Source of the DNA: Viridibacterium sediminicola
GTDB taxonomy: Bacteria; Pseudomonadota; Gammaproteobacteria; Burkholderiales; Rhodocyclaceae
Direction of reading: 5' to 3'
DNA length: 64,000 nucleotides
Assembly (NCBI RefSeq): GCF_039631295.1
Contig: NZ_JBDIVE010000009.1
Location: 142,826 to 206,825 of the forward strand
Of the stretch, positions 44,233 through 52,879 are shown piece after piece. The notes under the pieces were generated by a model. It had not been told where the DNA came from. It was given only the letters and a program-made list of their open reading frames with translations, and did not search any database. A program made the position numbers and the translations under genes. Within the stretch, counting starts at the first letter, position 1, and each line of letters starts with the position of its first letter.

Positions 44233-45744
44233 TCAGGCCTTGGCGCGGGCGATCAGGAAATGCGTCAGCAGCGGCACCGGGCGACCGGTTGCGCCTTTTT
44301 CCGCACCGGAGCGCCAGGCCGTGCCAGCGATGTCCAGGTGCGCCCACTTGTAGGCCTTGGTGAAGCGCGACAGGAAGCAGGCGGCAGTGATGGTGCCGGC
44401 CGGTGGGCCACCGATGTTGGCGATGTCGGCGAAGTTGCTCTTGAGCTGATCCTGGTACTCGTCGAACAAGGGCAGCTGCCAGGCGCGGTCGCCACAGGTG
44501 GTGCCGACCTCCAGCAGTTCGCGGGCCAGGGCATCGTCGTTGCTCATCAGGCCCGAAGTTTGGTGGCCCAGGGCGGTGATGCAGGCGCCGGTGAGGGTGG
44601 CGATGTCGATCACCGTGTCGGGCTTGAAGCGCTCGGCGTAGGTCAGCGCATCGCAGAGGATCAGGCGGCCTTCCGCGTCGGTATTGAGGATTTCGATGGT
44701 CTGGCCGGACATCGAGCGCACCACGTCACCGGGGCGCGTGGCATTGCCAGCCGGCATGTTCTCGGTGGCCGGGATGATGCCCACCAGGTTGAGCGGCAGG
44801 CCGATCTGCGCAATCGCCTTGAGCGTACCGAGCACGGTGCCGGCGCCGCACATGTCGTACTTCATCTCGTCCATGCCCAGGCCGGGCTTGAGCGAGATGC
44901 CGCCAGTGTCGAAGGTAACGCCCTTGCCGACCAGCACGATCGGTGCGGCGGCGGCCTTGCTGCGCGACTTGGCTGCACTGGCCGGCGCGCCGTTGTATTC
45001 GATGACGATGAAGCGCGGCGGCTCGGTGGCGCCCTTGGCGACGGACAGGAAGGAGCCCATGCCGAGCTTCTCGATGCCGGCGCGGTCGAACACGGTGACC
45101 TTGAACTTGTACTGGCGGCCCAGCTTCTTGGCCGTCTCGGCAAGATAGCTGGGCGTGCACACATTGGCCGGCAGATTGCCCAGGGTGCGCGTCAGGGCGA
45201 TGCCTTCGGCAATCGCCGCGCCTTCGGCCACGGCAGCCTTGGCGGCATTGTCGCTGCGTCCGACAAGCAGGAATTCAAGCTTGCGGACGCCGCTCTTGCG
45301 CGGCTCGGGCTTGGCGCGCGGCACGTCGAATCGGTAATCGGCATCGCCGATCAGCCATGCCGCATTGCGCAGGGTGGCGGGCAGATCGCTCTCCGGCGGG
45401 ATCGCGTCGGTGATCGCCACCGCCGCATCCGCCGCATGGGCGTTCGACAGCCAGCGCCCGACGCTGCTGAACGCTGCGCGCGCAGCCTTGTCCGAGTAAT
45501 CGGCCTGCTTGCCCAGGCTGACCAGCAGCACGCGCTCGGCGGCGACGCCCTTGAGCACCGGCAATAGCAGCAGACTGCCGACCTTGTGTTCGAGGTCGCG
45601 CTTGGCCAGACGGGCCAGTTCGCCGCCACTGGCGGTATCGACGGCTTGAGCCTGGGCACCGAAGGCTTTGTCGGCAAAGCAGGGCAAGACCAGGCAGGCT
45701 GTCTTGAGTTTTTCGGGGGTGCTGGCTTTTATGCTAAATTCCAT
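44233..45744 (-). CDS. pepA: Leucyl aminopeptidase PepA
   Basis: Cytosolic M17 metallo-aminopeptidase that removes N-terminal residues. The 503 residues have an N-terminal DNA-binding/regulatory type domain and a C-terminal catalytic domain. The latter shows VGKGVTFDTGGISLKPGLGM (metal Lys/Asp, about 265-284), IEILNTDAEGRLILCDAL (about 345-362) and a C-terminal AHLDIAGTAW. In E. coli PepA is also a Xer recombination accessory factor. ATG 45744 is preferred because TTGGAAAAGCTC precedes it. The alternative is TTG 45756. Confidence 0.96.
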   Translation of the reverse strand: MEFSIKASTPEKLKTACLVLPCFADKAFGAQAQAVDTASGGELARLAKRDLEHKVGSLLLLPVLKGVAAERVLLVSLGKQADYSDKAARAAFSSVGRWLSNAHAADAAVAITDAIPPESDLPATLRNAAWLIGDADYRFDVPRAKPEPRKSGVRKLEFLLVGRSDNAAKAAVAEGAAIAEGIALTRTLGNLPANVCTPSYLAETAKKLGRQYKFKVTVFDRAGIEKLGMGSFLSVAKGATEPPRFIVIEYNGAPASAAKSRSKAAAAPIVLVGKGVTFDTGGISLKPGLGMDEMKYDMCGAGTVLGTLKAIAQIGLPLNLVGIIPATENMPAGNATRPGDVVRSMSGQTIEILNTDAEGRLILCDALTYAERFKPDTVIDIATLTGACITALGHQTSGLMSNDDALARELLEVGTTCGDRAWQLPLFDEYQDQLKSNFADIANIGGPPAGTITAACFLSRFTKAYKWAHLDIAGTAWRSGAEKGATGRPVPLLTHFLIARAKA

Positions 45745-45799
45745 GAGCTTTTCCAATTAAGAACCGACGCTGGCGTTTGCGAGGATGCAGTTTGACAGC

Positions 45800-45829
45800 A
45801 TTATGTCCGCAGGCTTCCAGCGCAGTCAA
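45800..45829 (-). promoter_or_regulatory. Putative sigma-70 promoter of pepA
   Basis: On the minus strand: TTGACT (45824-45829), 18-base spacer, CATAAT (45800-45805). The leader to the pepA ATG is about 50 bases. The plus-strand lptF promoter must lie in the same 110-base divergent gap, and TTGACA at 45792-45797 lacks a good -10 partner. Confidence 0.5.
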
Positions 45830-45854
45830 AACCAGAGTCCTCTGACCTGCCTCC

Positions 45855-46928
45855 ATGAGCATCTTCCGCCGCGCAGCGATGCGCGAGTTCGCCTCCACCG
45901 CCGGTGCCATTTCCGTGGCCCTGCTGTTCATCCTGATGACCGTGGTGCTGATCCGCTTGCTCGCGCAAGCCGCTGGCGGGCGCGTGCCGGCCGATGCGCT
46001 GCTGGCGCTGATCGGTTTCTCGACGCTCAACCACCTGCCCATCGTGCTGGCGCTGGCGAGCTTCGTCGCGGTGCTGATGTCGATGGGGCGCAGCTATCGC
46101 GATTCCGAAATGGCGGTCTGGTTCGCCTCGGGCGTGCCGCTGACCGCCTGGATCTGGCCGACCCTGCGTTTCGTGCTGCCGGTGGCGGCGGTGGTCGCCG
46201 GCCTGTCCTTCTTCCTTTCGCCCTGGGCGCAGCAAAAAGCGGCCGAGTATCGCAAGCGCCTCGATACGCGTGACGAAGTGACGCGCGTGGCGCCGGGCGT
46301 ATTCCGTGAATCGGTCGATTCGCGCCGGGTGTTTTTCGTCGAGACCCTCGACGAGAAGGCCGGCCGCGTGCGCAATGTGTTCATCAGTGCCGTGCAGAAC
46401 GGCAAGCAGAACATCACCGTGGCGGCAGAAGGCACGATACGCACCTTGCCCGATGGCGAGCGCTTTGTCGTGCTGCAGAACGGCCGCCGCTACGAGGGCG
46501 AGCCGGGCCAGGCGGACTACCGCGTGCTGCAATTTGAGCGCTATTTGCTGCGGATTGAACCCAAGGAGATGAGTGCCGTCGAACACACGCCGGCGGTGGC
46601 GCCAACCATCGAGCTGTTCGCCAGCGACAACAAGGCCAGCCGTGGTGAGCTGGTGCGGCGCATTGGTCTGCCGGTGGCGACCATTCTCCTGGCGCTGCTG
46701 GCGATTCCCTTGTCGTTTGCCAATCCGCGTGCCGGGCGGACCAATAACCTGATCTTCGCGGTGCTGATTTTCACCGTCTACTTCAATCTGCTGGGCGTCG
46801 CGCAAGCCTGGGTGACGCAAGGCAAGCTCGGTCCCAACGAGGGAACCTGGGGTGTGCACGGCGTGATGCTGCTGCTCTTGCTGCTGATGTTCTTCCTGCG
46901 TCTGGCGCCCTGTGTGCGGCGCAAATAG
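45855..46928 (+). CDS. lptF: LPS export permease LptF
   Basis: Inner-membrane half of the LptB2FG ABC transporter that extracts lipopolysaccharide for transport to the outer membrane. The 357 residues have six predicted membrane helices, three N-terminal and three C-terminal (e.g. LPVATILLALLAIPLSFANP). Between them lies a periplasmic beta-jellyroll (about 130-265) with GVFRESVDSRRVFFVE. LptF families start MSIFRRAAMREF-like and the length fits. lptG follows 36 bases on, and pepA is divergent, the order seen in many proteobacteria. Confidence 0.94.
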   Translation: MSIFRRAAMREFASTAGAISVALLFILMTVVLIRLLAQAAGGRVPADALLALIGFSTLNHLPIVLALASFVAVLMSMGRSYRDSEMAVWFASGVPLTAWIWPTLRFVLPVAAVVAGLSFFLSPWAQQKAAEYRKRLDTRDEVTRVAPGVFRESVDSRRVFFVETLDEKAGRVRNVFISAVQNGKQNITVAAEGTIRTLPDGERFVVLQNGRRYEGEPGQADYRVLQFERYLLRIEPKEMSAVEHTPAVAPTIELFASDNKASRGELVRRIGLPVATILLALLAIPLSFANPRAGRTNNLIFAVLIFTVYFNLLGVAQAWVTQGKLGPNEGTWGVHGVMLLLLLLMFFLRLAPCVRRK

Positions 46929-46964
46929 GTTGTGCCGCGTGAATGCTGATCAGAAAGTGATGTC

Positions 46965-48038
46965 TTGAAAACCCTCAGTCGTTACCTGCGTCGAGAGATC
47001 GTGCTGGCCAGCTTGCTGGTCTTGCTGTCCTTTGTGGCGCTGTTCGCATTTTTCGATTTTCTCGGCGAGCTTGATCAGGTGGGTCGCAGCTCCTACCAGC
47101 TCAAGCATGCCTTGATCTATGTGCTGCTGACCATTCCCAGCCGTGCCTACGAGATCATGCCGATTGCCGTGCTGATCGGCGGCCTCTACGCGCTGACCCA
47201 GCTGGCGCGGCATTCCGAACTGACGGTGATGCGCGCGGCCGGTGTGTCGACGATGCGCATGCTGGGTAGTCTGATGCGCGTGGGGTTGTTGTTCGTTGTG
47301 GTGACCTTTGTGCTCGGCGAATATGTCGCACCGCCGCTGGAGCGGGTGGCGCAAAAGTGGCGCCTGCGTAGCACCAATGCCAGCGTGCCGGCCGATCTGC
47401 GCACCGGTGTGTGGTTGCGTGACAAACACAGCTTCGTCAATGTACGCAAAGCTCAGCCGGACGCGGCCATCGAAGGTGTGCGGATTTTCGAGCTGGATGA
47501 TGCTTACCGTCTTCGCTCATCCAGTCAGGCCGAGCGTGGCGAATACAAGCGTGGCCAGGGCTGGACCTTGTTCAATGTGGTGCAGACGCATTTTGAGGCG
47601 GATCGCACCGAGGTGCAGCGTTTTGCCAGCATGCCCTGGGATTCCGAACTGACGCCGGACATGCTCAGCCTGATGATGGTGGCGCCCGAGCGCATGGCGA
47701 TCAGCAGTCTCTACGAATACGTCAGGCATCTCGAAGACAACCGCCAGCGTACCGGACGCTATGGTCTGGCCTTCTGGAAGAAGCTGATCTACCCCTTCAC
47801 CGCCCTGGTCATGCTGGGCCTGGCCTTGCCGCTGTGTCTGGGCAGTCAGCGTTCGGGCAGCGTCAATGCGCGGGTGATGCTCGGTGTTTTCCTCGGCATG
47901 GGTTTCTACCTGCTCAATGGCTTGTCGTCCAATCTGGGTGTCATCAATGGCTGGCCGCCCATTCCGACGGCAGCAGCGCCCAGCATGATGTTCCTGCTGG
48001 CAGCGCTGATTATGTTGCGCTGGGTGGAACGACGCTAG
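46965..48038 (+). CDS. lptG: LPS export permease LptG
   Basis: Partner of LptF in the LptB2FG transporter. The 357 residues start LKTLSRYLRREIVLASLLVL, as in LptG proteins, and have six membrane helices around a periplasmic jellyroll. The C-terminal helices include TALVMLGLALPLCLGSQRSG. The start is TTG 46965. An ATG at 46960 is out of frame and hits a stop within three codons, and no other in-frame start lies nearby. AGAAAG is the only ribosome binding site candidate, so translation initiation may be weak or coupled to lptF. Confidence 0.93.
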   Translation: MKTLSRYLRREIVLASLLVLLSFVALFAFFDFLGELDQVGRSSYQLKHALIYVLLTIPSRAYEIMPIAVLIGGLYALTQLARHSELTVMRAAGVSTMRMLGSLMRVGLLFVVVTFVLGEYVAPPLERVAQKWRLRSTNASVPADLRTGVWLRDKHSFVNVRKAQPDAAIEGVRIFELDDAYRLRSSSQAERGEYKRGQGWTLFNVVQTHFEADRTEVQRFASMPWDSELTPDMLSLMMVAPERMAISSLYEYVRHLEDNRQRTGRYGLAFWKKLIYPFTALVMLGLALPLCLGSQRSGSVNARVMLGVFLGMGFYLLNGLSSNLGVINGWPPIPTAAAPSMMFLLAALIMLRWVERR

Positions 48039-48053
48039 GCTGATGCCGGGCGC

Positions 48054-48470
48054 TCAGTCAGCGATCAGGCGTTTGCCCAAGCTGATCGCCTCGTCCGGCA
48101 GGTAGCCGAGCTTGCGGTAGAAGGCGAGCACCTGGGTATTGCTGCTGCGTACTTGCAGATTGAGCTTGGGGCAGCCCATGGCGGTCAATTGCCGCTCGAT
48201 TTCGTCCATCAGCTGGCGGCCCAGAGACTGTTGCTGCCGCGCCGGATCAACCGCCAGGTAATTGACCCAGCCGCGATGCCCGTCAAAGCCGGCCATCGCC
48301 GAGGCGACGATCTGTTCATCGATGAGGCCGACCAGGAACAGCTCCGGCTGTACCGTGAGCTTGCGCTGGATGTCCTTGTGCGGATCATTCCAGGGCCGCA
48401 GCAGGCCGCAGGCCTGCCACAGCGCAATCACCGCCGCCTCGTCGGGCAGCGCAAAAGGGCGGATCAGCAT
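48054..48470 (-). CDS. ypeA: GNAT acetyltransferase YpeA
   Basis: A 138-residue GNAT acetyltransferase closely resembling E. coli YpeA. It shares MLIRPF, LRPWNDPHKDIQRKL (about 24-38), GFDGHRGWVNYLAV (about 61-74), the acetyl-CoA loop ARQQQSLGRQL and the C-terminal SLGKRLIAD. The substrate is unknown. It is the last gene of the sigma factor operon on the minus strand and is convergent with lptG. Confidence 0.92.
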   Translation of the reverse strand: MLIRPFALPDEAAVIALWQACGLLRPWNDPHKDIQRKLTVQPELFLVGLIDEQIVASAMAGFDGHRGWVNYLAVDPARQQQSLGRQLMDEIERQLTAMGCPKLNLQVRSSNTQVLAFYRKLGYLPDEAISLGKRLIAD

Positions 48471-48472
48471 GT

Positions 48473-48955
48473 TCAGCGGGGGGTGCTGCGTGGTGGATCA
48501 AAAATCACGCAGGTGCCGGCCGCCCGGTCGTGCAGGAACTGGCGTTCGCGATCAACAAAAGCGGCCCACAGAATGCCGACACCGCTGACGATCAGCAGCA
48601 GCGAGGGCCAGGCCATTACGTAGCGGATGAGGCATTGCTGCAGGCTGGGCGGGCGCCCCGTGCGCGCATCGACCAGCTGCAGGCGCCAGGTCTGCATGGC
48701 TAGACTCTGACCCAGCTTGTACCAGACAAAGACGAAGTAGGCGCCCATCACGCTGAACAGCAGCAGCCATTCGATGCTGCCGGAGACATTGATCCCCAGG
48801 CCATGCAGGGCGACCAGCGGCGCGAACCAGAACACCGCGCCGACGCCGAAACTCGGCAGACTTTCATAGAGCATGCAGGCCAGGCGGCGCCGTAGCGACG
48901 CCAGTTCGACGGCAGGCAGGGTGCCTGCCGGAAGTGTGCCGGCAGGGGCGTTCAT
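48473..48955 (-). CDS. RDD family membrane protein
   Basis: A 160-residue membrane protein of the RDD family. It shows a LRRRLACMLYESLPSF segment, three to four hydrophobic helices, KLGQSLAMQTWRLQLVDARTG-like text at about 80-100 (the family's G-x-S-L-x2-Q-x-W-x2-L core), and FVDRERQFLHDRAAGT (the DRxQFLHDR motif) near the C-terminus. RDD proteins are often of unknown transport function. The ATG overlaps the DUF3106 stop (ATGA at 48952-48955) and ypeA begins three bases after the stop. Confidence 0.88.
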   Translation of the reverse strand: MNAPAGTLPAGTLPAVELASLRRRLACMLYESLPSFGVGAVFWFAPLVALHGLGINVSGSIEWLLLFSVMGAYFVFVWYKLGQSLAMQTWRLQLVDARTGRPPSLQQCLIRYVMAWPSLLLIVSGVGILWAAFVDRERQFLHDRAAGTCVIFDPPRSTPR

Positions 48956-49512
48956 TTGGGCGCGCTGGCGGCGTCCGGCGCCTTGGCCGGCTTGCGCGAA
49001 GGCTTGACGATATGCGGTGCGACGGCCAGCGGCTTGGGTGTCTGCTTACCCGCGAGCGGGGCGCTGCCGGCGGCAGGGACTTTCGGCGTCGGCTTGGGCG
49101 CGGCCTTGAGGGCGCGCTTCTGCTCTTCGGGCAGGGCCTCGTACTCACGCCATTTCTGTTCCAGCAGCTGGCGTTCTGCGGGCGAGGTGCTGCGCAGTTT
49201 CTTGTATTGCTCGCGGGCTTTTTCGCGTTGTTCCGGGGTGAGCTTGGACCAGTCAGCCATGCGCTCACGCACATTGTTCTGCTCGGGCGGGCTCATCCGC
49301 GGGTAGCGGTCGGCAATGCCGATCCATTTGAGGCGGCGCAGTTGCGAGAAGCTGTTCCATTCCGCCTGCAGGGGCTTGAGCAATTCACGCTGCGCTGGCG
49401 TTAGCGCCGCCCAGTCGGGTGCTGTGGTAACCGTGGCGCCGGTCGCTGCCCAGCCTGCTGCACTAAACAGCAGGACGAGGCCGATCAGCGCTGCGCGGAG
49501 GAACTGAGCCAT
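48952..49512 (-). CDS. DUF3106 periplasmic protein
   Basis: A 186-residue exported protein with signal peptide FLRAALIGLVLLFSAAGWAA (about 4-23). The conserved DUF3106 region repeats a W-x-x-L-T/S-P-x-Q/E-x motif: WAALTPAQRELLKPL, YPRMSPPEQNNVRERM and WSKLTPEQREKAREQY. The C-terminal 60 residues are Pro/Lys/Ala-rich. Function unknown; it is always found in this betaproteobacterial sigma factor cluster. It overlaps the DUF3619 gene by 28 bases and the RDD gene by four. Confidence 0.88.
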   Translation of the reverse strand: MAQFLRAALIGLVLLFSAAGWAATGATVTTAPDWAALTPAQRELLKPLQAEWNSFSQLRRLKWIGIADRYPRMSPPEQNNVRERMADWSKLTPEQREKAREQYKKLRSTSPAERQLLEQKWREYEALPEEQKRALKAAPKPTPKVPAAGSAPLAGKQTPKPLAVAPHIVKPSRKPAKAPDAASAPK

Positions 49513-49886
49513 GTATCGAAGCCGCGGTCCAAGTAGGCGTTGATGGGCAGGTCGTCAGCGAGCAGGCCGCTGTCGACTTCTTCGAGCTCCGAGATGTGCT
49601 CGATCGAGCCGAAGTAGTCGCCGCAGAAAATGAAGGCCAGCAGCGCCAGCGCAGCCAGCATCGGGCGCAGGTAATCGGCACCGAAATTCATCGCGTTGCG
49701 ACCAAAGCCTGCCAGCGATAACACGCCAGCCGTGTTCGTATGACGTGCCAAGGCGGCCTGACGGGCGGCAAAGAGGCGCTCGGCCGTGTCTTTGTCCAGC
49801 GTGGCCGAGGCTGCATTGAGCTTGTTGCGCAGCTTGTGCGCAAACAGCAGTTCTTCCTGATTGTCTGGTTCAAAGTAGGTGCTCAT
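49485..49886 (-). CDS. DUF3619 membrane protein, possible anti-sigma factor
   Basis: A 133-residue protein with a helical cytosolic N-terminus (about 1-55, Leu/Ala/Arg-rich, including LLFAHKLRNKLNAAS), a single membrane helix at about 68-86 (LRPMLAALALLAFIFCG) and a periplasmic C-terminus. It has no HxxxCxxC zinc anti-sigma motif. The position directly after an ECF sigma gene (ATGA overlap at 49883-49886) and the topology suggest it restrains that sigma factor. This is inference from context; the family has no assigned function that I know. Confidence 0.82.
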   Translation of the reverse strand: MSTYFEPDNQEELLFAHKLRNKLNAASATLDKDTAERLFAARQAALARHTNTAGVLSLAGFGRNAMNFGADYLRPMLAALALLAFIFCGDYFGSIEHISELEEVDSGLLADDLPINAYLDRGFDTWLSSSAQR

Positions 49887-50509
49887 AGCACGATCCCTTT
49901 ACTGCGTAATGCGGCAGACAGCGTGTGAACAGCCCGGGAGCAGTGTGTCTTCACACTGCCCTCCGAGCATCCCATCGCGGCAGCTGTCTCGGCGATGTCC
50001 ATTTCCTCCCAGTAACGCATGAGGAAGGCTTCGCGTTGACGTGCCGGCAGTTTTTCTATTTCGCGCTCGATCTGGGCCAGGGTTTCGTTCTGCTGGTACT
50101 GGCCGTGGGGTGTATCCGTGTGCTTGGAGTCGTCGGCGCTCTCAAGAGTTTCAAGTATGTCAAAGTCTTCTTCATCCTCCTCGCGGGAAAAGGCTGAGAA
50201 CAGGCTGACCCAGGTGCTGCGCACCTTGTGGCGGCGGCCGTGATCACGGATGGCGTTCTGCAGGATGCGCTGGAACAGCATCGGGTATTCGGTCACCGGA
50301 CGCTGGCTGTATTTGTCAGCCAGTCGCATCATCGACTCTTGCACGATGTCCAGCGCCGCCTGCTCGTCACGCACCGCGTACTGAGCTTGCTTGAAGGCGC
50401 GTCGTTCGACCGAGGCCAGAAAGTCCGACAGTTCAGCGCGGGAAGACAGGGTTTTACCTTTGTTCCAGATGGATTGCGGCCGTGCAACGAACGCTTGCGC
50501 CTTGACCAA
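49883..50509 (-). CDS. ECF-type RNA polymerase sigma factor
   Basis: Sigma-70 family, ECF-like. Region 2 covers RRAFKQAQYAVRDEQAALD (about 36-54) and region 4 covers LPARQREAFLMRYWEEMDIA with the HTH CSEGSVKTHCSRAV near the C-terminus. The annotated frame opens with TTG 50509 (208 residues), and no in-frame ATG or GTG occurs before the conserved part. AAAGG seven bases before a CTG at 50449 would give LSSRAELSDFLASVERR, which looks like the true N-terminus of such proteins. An uncommon start codon therefore seems likely. It is divergent from ilvI across 154 bases. Confidence 0.86.
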   Translation of the reverse strand: MVKAQAFVARPQSIWNKGKTLSSRAELSDFLASVERRAFKQAQYAVRDEQAALDIVQESMMRLADKYSQRPVTEYPMLFQRILQNAIRDHGRRHKVRSTWVSLFSAFSREEDEEDFDILETLESADDSKHTDTPHGQYQQNETLAQIEREIEKLPARQREAFLMRYWEEMDIAETAAAMGCSEGSVKTHCSRAVHTLSAALRSKGIVL

Positions 50510-50663
50510 AGCTGCCGCGGCCGGTAACTTAGCGGGTTCTTTTGAGTCGGGTCGCTTCGGCTACACCTTGGTTTGCCTTGGCAAACATGCGTGTGCGGCA
50601 GTTCTGTGAAGCCCCGGCTTGCCTGAAACCTGTATATCTAAGCGTGAGAACGGCGGAAATTCA
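50510..50663. other. Divergent gap between sigma factor and ilvI
   Basis: It holds a perfect inverted repeat TTTGCC-TT-GGCAAA at about 50572-50585, of operator size, and GGCGGA before the ilvI ATG. I found no attenuator with branched-chain codons and no clear -10/-35 pair. Confidence 0.4.
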
Positions 50664-52373
50664 ATGGCAATGGTTCTGACGGGTGCCGAGATTGTAGTGA
50701 GGTGTCTTCAGGAAGAAAAGGTCGATTACGTATTCGGCTATCCTGGCGGCGCAGTCCTCTTCATTTACGACGAATTGTTCAAGCAGGACAAAGTACGTCA
50801 CGTACTGGTCCGTCATGAGCAGGCTGCCGTGCACGCGGCGGACGGTTATTCGCGTTCGACCGAGCGCGTCGGCGTGGCGCTGGTGACCTCCGGTCCCGGC
50901 GCGACCAATGCGGTGACCGGCATTGCCACGGCTTACATGGATTCGATCCCGCTGGTGATCATCAGCGGCCAGGTGCCGACTGCGGCCATTGGTCTGGACG
51001 CCTTCCAGGAAGTCGACACAGTGGGCATCACGCGTCCCTGTGTGAAGCACAACTTCCTCGTCAAGGACGCCAAGGACATCGCCGACACGATCAAGAAGGC
51101 GTTCTACATCGCACGTACTGGCCGTCCCGGCCCGGTGCTGGTCGACATTCCCAAGGATGTTTCGGCGCAGACGGCGGAGTTCGTCTATCCCGAGACCGTT
51201 TCGCTGCGTTCTTACAACCCGACGGTCAAGGGCCATCACGGCCAGATCAAGAAGGCGGCGCAGCTGCTGCTGGAAGCCAAGCGGCCGATGATCTATTCCG
51301 GCGGTGGCGTGGTGCTCTCCAATGCCTCCGAGCAGCTGACCCGTCTGGCGCGTGCTCTGGGTTTTCCGGTGACCAATACGCTGATGGGCCTCGGCGCTTA
51401 CCCAGCCTCGGACAAGCAGTTTGTCGGCATGCTCGGCATGCACGGCACCTACGAAGCCAATATGGCGATGCATCACTGTGATGTGCTGCTGGCGGTCGGT
51501 GCGCGTTTTGATGACCGCGTGATCGGCAATACCGCGCACTTCCAGGCGGAAGCGCGCAAGATCATTCACGTTGATATCGACCCCTCGTCGATCTCCAAGC
51601 GCGTCAAGGTCGATGTGCCCATCGTTGGCGACGTCAAGGAAGTGCTCGAAGAGCTGGCTCGCCTGATTGACGCTGAAAAGCTCAATCCCGGCAATACCGA
51701 AGCCTGGTGGCGCCAGATCGGCGAGTGGCGTGACAAGAAGAGCATGGAGTTCAAGAACTCCGATGAAGTCATCAAGCCGCAGTTCGTCGTGCAGAAACTC
51801 TGGGAAATCACCGGCGGCGATGCCTTCGTGGCCACCGACGTCGGCCAGCACCAGATGTGGGCGGCGCAATACTATGGCTTCGACAAGCCGCGCCGCTGGG
51901 TGACCTCCGGCGGTCTGGGCACGATGGGCTTCGGCCTGCCCGCCGCGATGGGGATCCAGCTGGCCAATCCGGACAAACCGGTCGCCGTGATCACCGGCGA
52001 AGGCTCGATCCAGATGTGCATCCAGGAACTGTCCACCTGCAAGCAGTACCGCATTCCGCTGAAGATCATCTCGCTGAATAACCGCTACCTCGGCATGGTG
52101 CGGCAGTGGCAGGAGTTCTTCCATGGCAACCGCTACTCGGAGTCCTACATGGATTCCCTGCCCGATTTTGCCAAGCTGGCAGCCGCCTACGGCCATATCG
52201 GCATCCAGGTGACCAAGCCGGCGGATGTCGAGGGCGCACTGCGCGATGCCTTCGTCAAGCACAAGAACGAGCTGGTGTTCATCGACTTCCAGGTCGATCC
52301 GACCGCGAATGTCTTCCCGATGGTTCAAGGCGGCAAGGGCCTGACCGAGATGATCCTGGCTGAAGACCTGTAA
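50664..52373 (+). CDS. ilvI: Acetolactate synthase large subunit
   Basis: Thiamine diphosphate enzyme that makes acetolactate or acetohydroxybutyrate for valine, leucine and isoleucine. The 569 residues have an N-terminal TPP domain with catalytic Glu in VRHEQAAVHAADGY (about 47-60) and a central FAD/NAD-like domain. In the C-terminal TPP domain the metal motif reads GEGSIQM in place of the usual GDGSFQM, followed by ISLNNRYLGMVRQWQ. ATG 50664 (MAMVLTGAEI) is used, with GGCGGA nine bases before it. The longer frame from 50619 lacks support. It forms an operon with ilvH. Confidence 0.96.
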   Translation: MAMVLTGAEIVVRCLQEEKVDYVFGYPGGAVLFIYDELFKQDKVRHVLVRHEQAAVHAADGYSRSTERVGVALVTSGPGATNAVTGIATAYMDSIPLVIISGQVPTAAIGLDAFQEVDTVGITRPCVKHNFLVKDAKDIADTIKKAFYIARTGRPGPVLVDIPKDVSAQTAEFVYPETVSLRSYNPTVKGHHGQIKKAAQLLLEAKRPMIYSGGGVVLSNASEQLTRLARALGFPVTNTLMGLGAYPASDKQFVGMLGMHGTYEANMAMHHCDVLLAVGARFDDRVIGNTAHFQAEARKIIHVDIDPSSISKRVKVDVPIVGDVKEVLEELARLIDAEKLNPGNTEAWWRQIGEWRDKKSMEFKNSDEVIKPQFVVQKLWEITGGDAFVATDVGQHQMWAAQYYGFDKPRRWVTSGGLGTMGFGLPAAMGIQLANPDKPVAVITGEGSIQMCIQELSTCKQYRIPLKIISLNNRYLGMVRQWQEFFHGNRYSESYMDSLPDFAKLAAAYGHIGIQVTKPADVEGALRDAFVKHKNELVFIDFQVDPTANVFPMVQGGKGLTEMILAEDL

Positions 52374-52386
52374 GAGACAACACACC

Positions 52387-52878
52387 ATGCGACATGTCAT
52401 TTCCCTCTTGCTCGAAAACGAAGCTGGCGCGCTCTCGCGCGTAGCCGGCCTGTTCTCGGCACGTGGTTACAATATCGAATCCCTCACCGTGGCGCCGACG
52501 GAAGATCCCTCGCTGTCACGCATGACCATCGTGACATCCGGCTCCGATGAAGTCATTGAACAGATCACCAAGCAGCTCAACAAGCTGATCGAAGTGGTCA
52601 AGGTGGTGGATCTGTCCGAAGCACCGCACATCGAGCGCGAGCTCATGCTCATCAAGCTGCGTGCGGTGGCCAAGGATCGCGATGAACTCAAGCGCCTGGC
52701 CGACATCTTCCGTGGCCGTATCGTCGATGTCACCGAGTCCAGTTATGTTGTCGAGCTCACCGGTACGCAAGACAAGCTCGATTCATTCATCAACGCGATC
52801 GACCAAGGCCTGATTCTCGAAACCGTGCGCTCCGGCGCCACCGGGATCGGGCGCGGCGACCGCATTCTTAAAGTCTAG
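52387..52878 (+). CDS. ilvH: Acetolactate synthase small subunit
   Basis: Regulatory subunit that activates the large subunit and confers valine feedback inhibition. The 163 residues begin MRHVISLLLENEAGALSRVA, with an ACT domain (about 1-75) carrying NEAGALSRVAGLFSARGYNI. A second regulatory domain includes ELMLIKLRAVAKDRDELKRL. It starts 13 bases after ilvI and fits the family length. Confidence 0.97.
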   Translation: MRHVISLLLENEAGALSRVAGLFSARGYNIESLTVAPTEDPSLSRMTIVTSGSDEVIEQITKQLNKLIEVVKVVDLSEAPHIERELMLIKLRAVAKDRDELKRLADIFRGRIVDVTESSYVVELTGTQDKLDSFINAIDQGLILETVRSGATGIGRGDRILKV

Positions 52879-52879
52879 T

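Noticed and set aside
50510..50663. Leader peptide attenuator of ilvI
   Set aside because: No short ORF rich in Leu, Val or Ile codons and no terminator/antiterminator pair is visible.
50661..52400. Minus-strand open frame opposite ilvI
   Set aside because: Antisense shadow of the acetolactate synthase gene, which has TPP motifs on the plus strand.
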